DNA of 64,000 nucleotides, taken from NCBI RefSeq assembly GCF_014269025.2, contig NZ_CP077094.1:3658001-3722000 (forward strand), written 5' to 3'. The position numbers and the translations under genes were made by a program. The notes under the pieces are model-generated. The model saw nothing but the letters and a program-made list of their open reading frames with translations. It made no database searches and was not told where the DNA came from. The stretch's first letter is position 1. Each line of letters opens with the position of its first letter. Source of the stretch: Pseudomonas promysalinigenes. Its GTDB lineage: Bacteria; Pseudomonadota; Gammaproteobacteria; Pseudomonadales; Pseudomonadaceae. This document shows positions 34,244 to 42,286 of the stretch, piece after piece.

Positions 34244-35188
34244 ATGCCCTATGACGCCTACTGGCTGCCAGCCAGCGACCATTGCCGGCTGTACGTGCAC
34301 CAATGGCGGCCAGCCACGCCGGCCAAGGCCGTGGTGCTGCTGGCCCACGGCATGGCTGAGCATGGCGGGCGCTACCAGCGCCTGGGCCAAGCCCTCTCCG
34401 ACGCCGGCTACGCATTGGTGGCGCCAGACCAGCGCGGCCACGGGCTCACCGCCGAGCATGGCAGTCTAGGCCTTTTTGCCCGCGAACATGGCTGGGATGC
34501 CGTGGTCAACGACCTCGGCTTGCTGGCCCAGCACATCGCTCAGCAATTTCCCTGCACCCCTGTTTTTTTATTCGGCCACAGCATGGGCAGTTACATCGCG
34601 CAGGCCTACCTCATCCATCACAGCGCCAGCTTGTACGGAGCCATACTCAGTGGCTCGAACCTGCAACCCGTCGCGCTTTACCGGGCAGCACGCCTGATTG
34701 CGCGCATTGAGGCCTGGCGCCAGGGGCCAACGGGCAAGAGTGCCCTGATCGAGTGGCTGTCGTTCGGTTCATTCAACAATGCCTTCAAGCCCAACCGCAC
34801 GGCTTTCGACTGGCTCAGCCGCGACCCGGTCGAAGTGGACAAGTACGTCAACGACCCGCTCTGTGGCTTTCGCTGCACCAACCAGCTATGGCTCGACCTG
34901 CTGCAAGGGCTGGCGAACATCAGCATGACGTCCAACCTGGCGCAGATCGACCCGAACCTGCCGGTGCTGATAATTGGCGGCGAATGTGATCCGGTGAGTG
35001 CCGGCAAGCGTCTCACCCACCTGGCCGATGCCTTGCGCGCGACCGGCAATCGACATGTACAGTTGCGCGTCTATGCTGACGCGCGGCATGAGATGCTCAA
35101 CGAAACCAATCGGGACGAGGTCACCGCCGACATCCTCGCATGGCTTAAGCAGGCCCTGGCACTCGGCCGCCCTGCTCGCAGCGAATGA
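34244..35188 (+). CDS. Alpha/beta hydrolase, monoacylglycerol lipase / lysophospholipase type
   Basis: A 314-residue serine hydrolase of the Hydrolase_4 group. HGMAEHGGRYQ (oxyanion), GHSMGSYIAQAY (nucleophile), ECDPVS (acid) and ADARHEMLNE (His) are in order and match monoacylglycerol lipase/lysophospholipase PldB relatives. The ATG at 34244 is chosen because AAGGA stands six bases before it; an ATG at 34238 is too close. Upstream is the divergent fadD2 and downstream a MaoC-type hydratase 33 bases on, so it probably frees fatty acids for the neighbouring FadD enzymes. Confidence 0.82.
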   Translation: MPYDAYWLPASDHCRLYVHQWRPATPAKAVVLLAHGMAEHGGRYQRLGQALSDAGYALVAPDQRGHGLTAEHGSLGLFAREHGWDAVVNDLGLLAQHIAQQFPCTPVFLFGHSMGSYIAQAYLIHHSASLYGAILSGSNLQPVALYRAARLIARIEAWRQGPTGKSALIEWLSFGSFNNAFKPNRTAFDWLSRDPVEVDKYVNDPLCGFRCTNQLWLDLLQGLANISMTSNLAQIDPNLPVLIIGGECDPVSAGKRLTHLADALRATGNRHVQLRVYADARHEMLNETNRDEVTADILAWLKQALALGRPARSE

Positions 35189-35221
35189 TATCGGCCTTGT
35201 CCGCTCATCAAGGAAACGCCA

Positions 35222-35692
35222 ATGACCCAGGTCACCAACACGCCTTACGAAGCTTTGGAAGTCGGCCAGAAAGCCACCTACGAAAAGTCTGTCGAAGAAC
35301 GCGATATCCAGCTGTTCGCCGCCATGTCCGGTGACCACAACCCGGTGCACCTGGATGCCGAGTTCGCTGCCAAAAGCATGTTCAAAGAGCGCATTGCCCA
35401 CGGTATGTTCAGTGGTGCGCTGATCAGCGCCGCCGTGGCCTGCACGCTGCCGGGCCCTGGCACCATTTACCTGGGCCAGCAAATGAGCTTCCAGAAGCCG
35501 GTGAAAATCGGCGACACGCTGACCGTGCGTTTGGAAATTCTGGAGAAGCTGCCCAAGTTCAAGGTCCGTATCGCCACGAACGTCTACAACCAGAACGATG
35601 AGCTGGTTGTCGAGGGGGTGGCCGAAATCTTGGCACCGCGCAAGCAACAGACAGTGGAGCTTGTATCGCCACCGAATTTCATTGCCAGCTGA
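35222..35692 (+). CDS. phaJ: (R)-specific enoyl-CoA hydratase, PhaJ/MaoC family
   Basis: A 156-residue hotdog-fold protein. The hydratase motif with catalytic Asp and His is FAAMSGDHNPVHLDAEFA, followed by IAHGMFSGALIS. Length and sequence match PhaJ1 of P. aeruginosa (156 residues), which turns beta-oxidation enoyl-CoA into (R)-3-hydroxyacyl-CoA for polyhydroxyalkanoate synthesis. The CAAGGAA site is seven bases before the ATG. It follows the lipase-like gene and lies beside two fadD genes, so it links fatty-acid degradation to storage polymer. No pha synthase is in the window. Confidence 0.88.
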   Translation: MTQVTNTPYEALEVGQKATYEKSVEERDIQLFAAMSGDHNPVHLDAEFAAKSMFKERIAHGMFSGALISAAVACTLPGPGTIYLGQQMSFQKPVKIGDTLTVRLEILEKLPKFKVRIATNVYNQNDELVVEGVAEILAPRKQQTVELVSPPNFIAS

Positions 35693-35769
35693 GCGCCGCT
35701 GTGAGCGTGTTCGCCTGAGAACGCGCTCCCTTGCGCCCCATTCAGGCAACTGTCTTGGTGGCCTGTGTC

Positions 35770-35800
35770 TGCCTCTTCGCGGCTAAAGCCGCTCCCTCAC
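35770..35800. repeat. REP element
   Basis: TGCCTCTTCGCGGCTAAAGC followed by CGCTCCCTC: a P. putida-type REP hairpin between the convergent phaJ and ECF42 genes. Confidence 0.65.
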
Positions 35801-35811
35801 CGACCGTGCAC

Positions 35812-37056
35812 CTACACTAGCTGGCTCAAGCGCTTTTCGATGTGCCGCCGCTCAGGTGCCTGGCGGGCCAACGCGAGTGCCTTCTGCCACGCCGCTCGCG
35901 CCTGCTCGACCTGCCCCAAGTCCTGATGCAACTGGGCTTGGGCCGCATGCGCCAGGTGATAGTCGCGCAACTCGCCGGCCGCCAGAAGCGCCTGCACCGC
36001 GTCCAGGCCGGCTTGCGGCCCGTCACGCTTGGCCAATGCCACTGCACGGTTGAGCGCCACGACGGCTGAAGGCCAATGCTGTAGCAGAACATCGTACAGC
36101 GCCAAGATTTGCCCCCAGTCCGTCTCTTGCGCAGTTGCCGCCTCAGCGTGCACCGCTGCGATCGCCGCCTGCACGCTGTAGGCTCCAAAGTCCCGGCGGC
36201 CAAGAGCCAGGTGCACCAGCTCGCACCCCTCGGTGATCTGTTGGCGGTTCCACAGGCCGCGGTCCTGCTGATCGAGGACCACCAGATTACCGTCGGCATC
36301 GCTGCGGGCACGCTGGCGCGAAGCCTGCAACAGCATGAGCGCAAGCAACCCTATGGCCTCGGTGTCCGGCAGTAGTTGCACCAGCAGCCGGCCCAGGCGT
36401 ATAGCCTCGTCGCATAGCGCCTGCTGAACCAATGCCTGGCCTGAGGAGGCCGAATAACCTTCGTTGAAAACCAGATAGATCACCCGCAGCACGCTCTCCA
36501 GACGCTCGGGCAGCGCGTGCAGGTCCGGGACCTGATATGCAATACCGGCATCGCGAATCTTCGCCTTGGCACGGACGATGCGCTGAGCGATGGTCGCAGG
36601 GCTTTGCAAAAAAGCCCGGGCGATTTGCTCGGTGCTCAAGTCGCAGACTTCGCGCAGGGTGAGTGGCACCTGGGCATCGGCCGCAAGGGCCGGGTGGCAG
36701 CAGGTGAAGATCAATCGCAGGCGGTCATCGACCAGCAGTTCTTCCTCACTAGGGTCTTGTGCCTGGCCTTCGATCAGCATGATCAGATCAGCTTGAGCGC
36801 GGTCAAGACGGGCCCGCCTGCGCAGCGCGTCGATGGCTTTGAAACGCCCAGCCGAAACCAACCAGGCCCGCGGATTGTCAGGAATACCATCATGCTGCCA
36901 GCGCTGCACCGCGATAAAGAACGCTTCATGCAAGGCCTCCTCGGCGAGATCGAAATCCCCCAGCAACCGGATCAGCGTCGCCAGGATACGCCGCGAGTCA
37001 CGCCGGTACACGCTTTCGACTTCGGCACGCACCTGCTCCTGCGCCAACACCGGCAT
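35812..37056 (-). CDS. ECF42-type RNA polymerase sigma factor with long C-terminal domain
   Basis: A 414-residue sigma factor, about twice the usual ECF size. Sigma region 2 spans about residues 12-80 (YRRDSRRILATLIRLLGDFDLAEEALHEAFF) and region 4 about 115-170 (LTLREVCDLSTEQIARAFLQSPATIAQRI). A helical, TPR-like carboxy-terminal part of about 230 residues (DUF6596) follows. Such proteins are the ECF42 group, which have no anti-sigma factor; their C-terminal domain is needed for activity and their typical targets are adjacent YciI/DGPF genes. Here the YciI and SRPBCC genes lie directly upstream in the same direction, and the start codon overlaps the SRPBCC stop by one base (TGATG). Confidence 0.9.
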   Translation of the reverse strand: MPVLAQEQVRAEVESVYRRDSRRILATLIRLLGDFDLAEEALHEAFFIAVQRWQHDGIPDNPRAWLVSAGRFKAIDALRRRARLDRAQADLIMLIEGQAQDPSEEELLVDDRLRLIFTCCHPALAADAQVPLTLREVCDLSTEQIARAFLQSPATIAQRIVRAKAKIRDAGIAYQVPDLHALPERLESVLRVIYLVFNEGYSASSGQALVQQALCDEAIRLGRLLVQLLPDTEAIGLLALMLLQASRQRARSDADGNLVVLDQQDRGLWNRQQITEGCELVHLALGRRDFGAYSVQAAIAAVHAEAATAQETDWGQILALYDVLLQHWPSAVVALNRAVALAKRDGPQAGLDAVQALLAAGELRDYHLAHAAQAQLHQDLGQVEQARAAWQKALALARQAPERRHIEKRLSQLV

Positions 37057-37541
37057 CAGTCCGGCATCCGCTGGGTCACGACCTCGACAAGGCGATCCAG
37101 GCTTTCACCCCAACCCTGATGGAAACCCATTTCTTCATGGGCGCGGCTGTCGGCCGCATTCCAGTGCCAAGCACGGGCGGTATAGCGGGTTTTGCCGTGC
37201 TCTTCGTCAAAGCTGATCACCGCTGTCATGAACGCCTTGGGCGAAGGTACCCAGCCTGGCCCGAAGGCATCGGTGAAAACCAAACGGCGCGGCGCGGCAA
37301 TCTCCAGAAACACCCCTTGGCTTGGGTATTCGCTGCCATCCGGGGCACGCATCAGGGTACGGAACAGGCCGCCGACCCACAGCTGCATCTCACATTCAGC
37401 AGTGGTCATGCCATGTGGCCCCCACCACTGCATCAGCCATTGAGGCTCGGTCCAGGCGCGGAACACTTTGGCAGGCGGCGCATCGATCAAGCGGGTGATG
37501 ACCAGCTCATGCTGCGCGGGTGCGTGTTGAGCAAGGGACAT
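37056..37541 (-). CDS. SRPBCC/AHSA1-family protein
   Basis: A 161-residue protein of the activator of Hsp90 ATPase homologue 1-like (START-like) fold: opening HELVITRLIDAPPAKVFRAWTEPQWLMQWWGPHG, the diagnostic VFRAWT...WWGP pattern. Such proteins bind hydrophobic ligands in a deep cavity, and many sit beside ECF sigma factors. The stop codon overlaps the sigma start (TGATG), indicating translational coupling. It lies 18 bases downstream of the YciI gene, in the ECF42 operon. Ligand and role unknown. Confidence 0.85.
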   Translation of the reverse strand: MSLAQHAPAQHELVITRLIDAPPAKVFRAWTEPQWLMQWWGPHGMTTAECEMQLWVGGLFRTLMRAPDGSEYPSQGVFLEIAAPRRLVFTDAFGPGWVPSPKAFMTAVISFDEEHGKTRYTARAWHWNAADSRAHEEMGFHQGWGESLDRLVEVVTQRMPD

Positions 37542-37559
37542 TGTTGTTCTCCGTTGCTG

Positions 37560-37904
37560 TTAGGGTTGCAGTTCGCGTATCGGTCTGACTTCCACGCTGC
37601 CAACCCGCGCAGCCGGAATGCCCTTGGCGATGTTCAGCGCCTCGTCCAGGTCCTGGGCATCGACCAGGTAGAAACCGGCGAGCTGCTCTTTGGTTTCGGC
37701 GAACGGCCCATCGGTGATACTCATCCGCCCGCCACGCATGCGCACGGTGGTAGCGGTCTGCACGGGTTTGAGCGCCTCGGCCGCAACGATGCGCCCGCCG
37801 GCATGCAGCGATTGCGCATAGGCCAGGCATTCGGCGTCTTCAGGGCTGTCAGGCAGGCTGTGCAGCAGCCCCTCATCACAATAGACCAGGCACAGGTATT
37901 TCAT
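37560..37904 (-). CDS. YciI-family DGPF-domain protein
   Basis: A 114-residue protein with the opening MKYLCLVYCDEGLLHSLPD and the motif ITDGPFAETKEQLAGFYLVDA, the TDGPF signature of the DGPF/YCII-related domain. It forms a ferredoxin-like fold with no established reaction. ECF42 sigma factors are known to drive genes of exactly this family. It is followed at 18 bases by the SRPBCC gene and preceded at 43 bases by the SnoaL-like gene. Confidence 0.88.
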   Translation of the reverse strand: MKYLCLVYCDEGLLHSLPDSPEDAECLAYAQSLHAGGRIVAAEALKPVQTATTVRMRGGRMSITDGPFAETKEQLAGFYLVDAQDLDEALNIAKGIPAARVGSVEVRPIRELQP

Positions 37905-37947
37905 GGGCGTCTCCAGGCGTTGGCAACTTGCATTTGGCGATAGCCGA

Positions 37948-38373
37948 TCAAGGCTTGAGATCGAACAGTGCTTTGTGAGTTTGCATATCGAACGGCGCCG
38001 ACCAGTGTTCGTGGATCACCTGCCACTGACCGCCGGCCTTGCGGTAGGCGACGGTCACGCGGATATACCCGCACTGGCTCTGGTCATCCTCAGGGCCGCA
38101 GCGGTTGAGCCAATGGGCCAACGCCAGCTCGGCCTCGGCATGCACGGTCAGTTGTGAGCGTTCGAAGACCATCGGGCCTGTGCACATACCCATGCACATT
38201 TCCCAATGCGCCTGGTAGGCGGCTTTGCCCTTGAATTGCAACGAAGCGATGGCGTCGAAGGCCACGATGTCATCGGCATATGGCGCGGTGATCCTGGGTA
38301 TGTCGCGATCCCGCACGGCCTGCATCCAAAGGTCGATCAGTTGACGGATTTCTGTTTCGGCTGAGGTATTCAT
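37948..38373 (-). CDS. SnoaL/NTF2-like protein
   Basis: A 141-residue protein with the cone-like NTF2 fold (opening NTSAETEIRQLIDLWMQAVRDRDIPRITAPYADDIVAFDAI), the SnoaL-like pattern also found in YybH-type proteins and as a separate domain of other ECF sigma factors. It contains paired Met/Cys residues (MCMGMCTGP) that could bind metal. An in-frame extension upstream to 38481 is unlikely, so the ATG at 38373 is used. It is the first gene of the ECF42 operon and has a perfect 21-bp palindrome 28 bases before the start. Function unknown. Confidence 0.8.
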   Translation of the reverse strand: MNTSAETEIRQLIDLWMQAVRDRDIPRITAPYADDIVAFDAIASLQFKGKAAYQAHWEMCMGMCTGPMVFERSQLTVHAEAELALAHWLNRCGPEDDQSQCGYIRVTVAYRKAGGQWQVIHEHWSAPFDMQTHKALFDLKP

Positions 38374-38400
38374 CACAGGGCGCTCCGATCGATCATCAGC

Positions 38401-38421
38401 GGTACAGGGCTGCCCTGTACC
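38401..38421. promoter_or_regulatory. Perfect 21-bp palindrome upstream of the ECF42 operon
   Basis: GGTACAGGGC-T-GCCCTGTACC has ten-base perfect arms around a single base, 28 bases upstream of the SnoaL-like start codon. The symmetry and position suggest a repressor operator or a leader hairpin controlling the whole SnoaL-YciI-SRPBCC-sigma unit. No established consensus matches. Confidence 0.55.
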
Positions 38422-38498
38422 TTCAGATCTTGGTCGAACGGCAGCAGGCCAAATCGACAGGCGCTGAGAACATTTTTTCAAACCGCCATAGCCGCCCT

Positions 38499-39137
38499 CT
38501 AATGGCTGGCGAGGATGAATTCACGATAGCCAGAAATGATCACATACACCGCGAAGTAGCAGAAAATTGCAGCTGACAACAGGTAAGACCACGTCAGCAG
38601 CCGGTCACCCAGCAAGCGCCCACCATGGCTGGCCATAGCGCACAGGCCCATGCACCAGACCAGCCCTGCGGCGAAGAAGCCCCCTAGAAAAAGCCCAGCA
38701 TCCAGCGCACTACCGCCACCGGAGCGGGAGATCAGCACGCCCCCGACGGCCGCGAACCAGAGGATCGCGCTGGGCGACGACATGGCCAGAAAGATGCCCC
38801 GCAGAAACTCGCGCCAGCCAGGCTCAACCACCACTTGTGCACTGGCATCCATGTGCCCGCCACGCCAAGCCGCCCACAACATCCTGACGGCGAACCACAC
38901 CAGCAAGGCCGAGCCGCCAATCCACAGCGTCCAACGAACGCTTTCGAACTGCAACAGCACGGTCATGCCCGCCAGTGCCGCAACGGCGTAGATCAAGTCG
39001 CCCACGCACGTTCCCAAGCCGAGCCAGAAGCCCTGCATGAAGCCGCGTTGCATCGCCAGGGTGATCATGGCGATATTGGCGACGCCAATGTCTAGGCACA
39101 AGGAAAGGCTAAGAAGAAAACCGTTGGAAAATGGCAT
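38499..39137 (-). CDS. LysE-family translocator
   Basis: A 212-residue membrane protein with six helices, opening MPFSNGFLLSLSLCLDIGVANIAMITLAMQRG. The LysE family usually has a GP(D/N) motif in the first loop; here it reads DIGVANIAMI, an altered variant that also occurs in LysE relatives. These proteins export amino acids such as lysine, threonine or homoserine lactones. The ATG at 39137 is chosen over an in-frame upstream start at 39221. It stands alone, downstream of an unrelated small frame. Substrate unknown. Confidence 0.8.
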   Translation of the reverse strand: MPFSNGFLLSLSLCLDIGVANIAMITLAMQRGFMQGFWLGLGTCVGDLIYAVAALAGMTVLLQFESVRWTLWIGGSALLVWFAVRMLWAAWRGGHMDASAQVVVEPGWREFLRGIFLAMSSPSAILWFAAVGGVLISRSGGGSALDAGLFLGGFFAAGLVWCMGLCAMASHGGRLLGDRLLTWSYLLSAAIFCYFAVYVIISGYREFILASH

Positions 39138-39192
39138 TGAATACTCGGAGTCTGGGGCGATCTGGGAGGTAATGCGGGCGGGGGCGAGCCTG

Positions 39193-39381
39193 CTAGCGCG
39201 CGGTGTTTGACTGGCCGGCAAGCACTTGGGTGTAGCGTTTACGATCTACATCGGCACCGCTGGGCGTGATTGGCCCAGCAGCCCAACGTTCGGCCCAGAG
39301 TGGCCAGACGCGCTGAGGCCTCGGCGGGGTGTGCTGGTGAACGAAAATCGGCGGCTTTGCGAAGGCGTGGAGGTCGAACAT
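39193..39381 (-). CDS. Hypothetical small protein
   Basis: A 62-codon frame with an ATG at 39381 and AGGG ten bases upstream. The product (MFDLHAFAKPPIFVHQHTPP, then PRPQRVWPLWAERWAAGPIT) has Trp and Pro content unlike a random antisense frame but matches nothing I know. An ATG at 39390 and a GTG at 39411 are alternative starts. It would be co-directional with the LysE gene, 55 bases before it. Treat it as a candidate gene rather than a certain one. Confidence 0.4.
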   Translation of the reverse strand: MFDLHAFAKPPIFVHQHTPPRPQRVWPLWAERWAAGPITPSGADVDRKRYTQVLAGQSNTAR

Positions 39382-39493
39382 GTCGATCATCCCTATCGGT
39401 ACGTAAGGCACCGATCCTAAACGCCCTGAGCGCGTTTGGTAAGGTCAATGATGCCCTGTCGCCCCTTGGCGAGGCGGCAGGGCATTGCGCCCA

Positions 39494-39751
39494 TCACCCT
39501 TGCTGGCAACCTTCACCCATCGCCCGATACTGGATGGTGTGTACCTGGCCCTGATGGTCTTCGTACGTCATGGTTGCTGGCACCACTTCACAGACATTAG
39601 GGATGGTTGAGAGATTGATCACTCGCTTGATGTCGAGGTTCATGGAGTAGTCGTACTGTTGGGCTACAGGCTCACTGGAGACCGGTTGGGCCTCATCAGC
39701 GAGGGCGAGCGACGACATACCGACCAGTGCAAGAATCAGTAATGCTTTCAT
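39494..39751 (-). CDS. Secreted DUF2790 protein
   Basis: An 85-residue protein with signal peptide (MKALLILALVGMSSLALA) and a mature domain of about 66 residues containing YDYSMNLDIKRVINLSTIPNVCEVVPATMTYEDHQGQVHTIQYRAMGEGC, the DUF2790 (PF10976) pattern of a small Pseudomonas periplasmic family; quoted here only as its start YDYSMNLDIKRVI and end YRAMGEGC. Some members are induced by copper or zinc through two-component systems. The promoter region holds a TGTCATC/GATGACA dyad. Function unknown. Confidence 0.82.
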   Translation of the reverse strand: MKALLILALVGMSSLALADEAQPVSSEPVAQQYDYSMNLDIKRVINLSTIPNVCEVVPATMTYEDHQGQVHTIQYRAMGEGCQQG

Positions 39752-39819
39752 GGGAATTGACCTTTATAACAGTCCAGCTGATCGCGTGACTTCTAATGCC
39801 GTCAATGGCGCGGAGAAGT

Positions 39820-39842
39820 TGTCATCCTCGGCGAAGATGACA
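39820..39842. promoter_or_regulatory. Inverted repeat upstream of the DUF2790 gene
   Basis: TGTCATC-CTCGGCGAA-GATGACA is a perfect 7-bp dyad with nine bases between arms, 69-91 bases upstream of the DUF2790 start. It resembles TGTCA-type two-component operators in general form; the CopR box (TGACA-Nn-TGTNAT) has the opposite order, so the regulator is not assigned. Confidence 0.45.
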
Positions 39843-40024
39843 CGAAGTACCGATCCCGCTTCATCTAATACGGGGGGGATGCCTAGAATTCTACGCTTGT
39901 GCTGAAATAGTTGAACGCTGAACTCGGACATTCACCCTTGCAGGATTTGCAATAATCTGAGAAAAAGCGCAACGGCTCTTCACCTTAAGATCCCCAGCCA
40001 AAGCCAACCGTTCAAGGTGTCTGC

Positions 40025-40474
40025 ATGACTACCCTGCATTGCACGCTATTGCGCGGCGCCGAGCGCAGATTGCTCGAGCATTTCTATAAACAACATGGTT
40101 CGCGCATGCGCCCAGCCAATGACGGCGAATCATGGGTCGCCCGAAGCGATGGCATCGTAGCAGGCCTGTGCCTGAGTGACGTGGCCGGTGGCCGGTGGCT
40201 AACAGGGCTGTTCGTCGCACCTCAGGCACGCTGCCAGGGGGTGGCTGCACATTTGGTACAAGCAGCACTGGCCGGCACCTGCGGCTCAACTTGGCTGTTC
40301 TGCCAGCCAGAACTCACGCTTTTTTATCAGCGTCTGGGCTTCAGCATTACCGAGCAACTGCCACAGGCCCTGGCCTCGCGCTTGCAACGCTACCAGCGCA
40401 GCAAGCGCCTGCTGGCGATGGTGCGGCCTCAGTCGCCGCGCTCATCTAGCCCAGGAAATAGCACATCGGTGTAG
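40025..40474 (+). CDS. GNAT-family N-acetyltransferase
   Basis: A 149-residue acetyltransferase of the Gcn5-related fold. The acetyl-CoA-binding signature is [24 protein letters not shown] (the R-x-x-G-x-A/G loop), and [10 protein letters not shown] is the typical carboxy-terminal element. Substrate is unknown. The gene overlaps the convergent deformylase gene by 46 bases, so their 3' ends are antisense to each other. An AAGGTG site precedes the ATG. Confidence 0.78.
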   Translation: MTTLHCTLLRGAERRLLEHFYKQHGSRMRPANDGESWVARSDGIVAGLCLSDVAGGRWLTGLFVAPQARCQGVAAHLVQAALAGTCGSTWLFCQPELTLFYQRLGFSITEQLPQALASRLQRYQRSKRLLAMVRPQSPRSSSPGNSTSV

Positions 40475-40965
40475 CCGAACTTGGCAAAGTCCTGGATACG
40501 TGATGGGTACAGTCGCCCTACGAGGTGATCGCATTCATGTTGCACGACACGGGCATGGAAGCCATCGGCAAAGCGGTTGATCGGGTTACCCTGGGGGTCA
40601 ATACCCGTATAGCTGATGTGCTTGAAACGTGGCACCACGCCACGCAAGCCCGGCACCGAAAGGCACCCCTCCCAACCGTCTTCCTGTTCTGCGCCCATCG
40701 GAGTAATGACAGGGTTCAGCAAAATGGTTTGTGGCACTGGCTTAGCGTCCGGATAGCGCTCGCTACGCTCAAAGCCGAAGATCACCAGCTGAAGGTCGAT
40801 GCCGATCTGCGGCGCCGCCAGGCCAACACCACCAACGTGGTGCATAGTGTCGAACATGTCATCGATCAGTTGCTGCAGTTCGACACTGCCAATCAGATGT
40901 TCAGGCACCGGGGGCGCGATGCGCAGCAGGCGCTCGTCACCCATTTTCAGAATGTCACGAATCAT
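40429..40965 (-). CDS. def: Peptide deformylase (second copy type)
   Basis: A 178-residue metalloprotease-like deformylase that removes the formyl group from nascent chains. Motif [11 protein letters not shown], motif [10 protein letters not shown] and motif [13 protein letters not shown] are intact, giving the Cys and two His metal ligands. It is not next to fmt, so it is probably a paralogue of the housekeeping Def. Its start codon overlaps the stop of the upstream yihY-type gene (ATGA), indicating coupled translation. It overlaps the GNAT gene by 46 bases on the opposite strand. Confidence 0.93.
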   Translation of the reverse strand: MIRDILKMGDERLLRIAPPVPEHLIGSVELQQLIDDMFDTMHHVGGVGLAAPQIGIDLQLVIFGFERSERYPDAKPVPQTILLNPVITPMGAEQEDGWEGCLSVPGLRGVVPRFKHISYTGIDPQGNPINRFADGFHARVVQHECDHLVGRLYPSRIQDFAKFGYTDVLFPGLDERGD

Positions 40966-41915
40966 CGAGTGTTCGTCTCGGACGTTTGCGGCTCGACGGG
41001 GCGTTCATGACCAAGCACGGTGATAGTGTCCTGAGGGGTATCCTCTTCGAACTCTTTCTCACCAGGGTTCTTGCCCTCTTGCGACATATGCTCGATCACC
41101 GCGTTCATCTCTGCCCCTAGCAGCAACACCGCGGCGGAAATGTAGAAATACAGCAGCAATACGATGATCGCCCCAATGCTGCCGTACATGGCGTTGTAAT
41201 CGGCAAAAGTCTTGACGTAATAGGCGAAACCCAACGAGGCGATGATCCAGACCACCACCGCCAGAACAGACCCTGGGGTAATAAAGCGAAACTTCTGTTT
41301 CACGTCTGGCATCACGTAATAGATCAATGCGACCGCAACCATCATCAAAATGACAATCGCTGGCAAGCGCAATACTGTCCACACCGTGACGATGACTTCC
41401 TGCAGGCCGACCTGTGCGGCAATCCACTCCATCACCTGCGGCCCGAGCACCATCAGCGCGGCGGCTACCAACAGCATCCCAGCGATGCCGATGGTGTAGA
41501 TGATCGACAGTGGAATACGCTTCCACACCGGGCGCCCCTCAGGCACATCATAAGCGGCATTCATGGCGCTCATCATCAGCCGCACGCCTGCCGAGGCGGT
41601 CCAGAGCGCAATGACGATACCCACCGAAAGCAGCCCGCCCTTGGACTGCTGCAACTGGTCGATCACAGGGTTGACCTGCTCCAGTGCCTGGGGCGGCAGC
41701 ACCAGTTCTGTTTGCAAGCGCAGCCAGGAAAAGAAATCAGGCAGATGTAAAAAACCGATCAGTGCGATCAGAAACAGCAAGAATGGGAATAAAGAAAACA
41801 GCATCTGGTAGGCCAACGCAGACGCATAGGTCGACATTTCGTCGTCGAGGAATTCCTTGACGGTACGTACCAGCACTCGGTGCATGGGTAGCCCGCGCAG
41901 GTCGGGGAAAATCAT
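40962..41915 (-). CDS. YihY/BrkB-family membrane protein
   Basis: A 317-residue inner-membrane protein with six helices (PF03631), opening [47 protein letters not shown], the family's FxxDxxxxxAxALAYxxLxSLxP pattern. It was once called ribonuclease BN by mistake; a lipid-transport role has been proposed for relatives. The charged C-terminal tail (about 55 residues) is cytoplasmic. GGAG lies six bases before the ATG at 41915. It precedes def with a 4-base ATGA overlap. Confidence 0.87.
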   Translation of the reverse strand: MIFPDLRGLPMHRVLVRTVKEFLDDEMSTYASALAYQMLFSLFPFLLFLIALIGFLHLPDFFSWLRLQTELVLPPQALEQVNPVIDQLQQSKGGLLSVGIVIALWTASAGVRLMMSAMNAAYDVPEGRPVWKRIPLSIIYTIGIAGMLLVAAALMVLGPQVMEWIAAQVGLQEVIVTVWTVLRLPAIVILMMVAVALIYYVMPDVKQKFRFITPGSVLAVVVWIIASLGFAYYVKTFADYNAMYGSIGAIIVLLLYFYISAAVLLLGAEMNAVIEHMSQEGKNPGEKEFEEDTPQDTITVLGHERPVEPQTSETNTR

Positions 41916-42016
41916 AGCGTCTCCTTTCGCCGCTCGATTCTTGAGTACAGCAGGTAAGTCTAATAGACCACGCGCAGGATGTACTGCTCCCGGCCATGCA
42001 AGAAATAACGCCCTCA

Positions 42017-42049
42017 CCCGTTTTCGCCTCCCAAGGAGGCAAAAACGGG
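42017..42049 (-). terminator. Hairpin downstream of the csbD gene
   Basis: CCCGTTTTC-GCCTCC and GGAGGC-AAAAACGGG form a long stem with loop CAA, ten bases beyond the CsbD stop. The interior A/T run gives U-rich stem strands but there is no true trailing T-run. Confidence 0.6.
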
Positions 42050-42059
42050 CGGGCTCAGA

Positions 42060-42239
42060 TCAAGGCTTCTTCACTGCGTCTTTCACGTCGCCCTTGACCT
42101 GCTGCGCTTCGCCTTTGAGCTCCTGAGCTTTGCCCTCGGCGCGCATCTTGTCGTTGCCCGTCACCTTGCCAACGCCCTGCTTGATGTTACCAACCGCTTC
42201 GTTGGCCAGGCCTTTTGCTTTGTCTTTAGTGCCGCTCAT
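42060..42239 (-). CDS. CsbD-family stress protein
   Basis: A 59-residue protein, [20 protein letters not shown] continuing with [19 protein letters not shown], the KxKG(x)xxExxGxxKQxxGKxTGxxxxxxEG pattern of CsbD (PF05532). These charged four-helix-bundle proteins are induced by general stress, often through alternative sigma factors. The ATG at 42239 is preceded by GGAGA-type site; an in-frame extension upstream is unlikely. A sigma-E/AlgU-like promoter is visible upstream. Molecular role unknown. Confidence 0.9.
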   Translation of the reverse strand: MSGTKDKAKGLANEAVGNIKQGVGKVTGNDKMRAEGKAQELKGEAQQVKGDVKDAVKKP

Positions 42240-42286
42240 GGCAAATCTCCTGCAGATGGAGACACGAAAAACCGTGTCGACATTTG

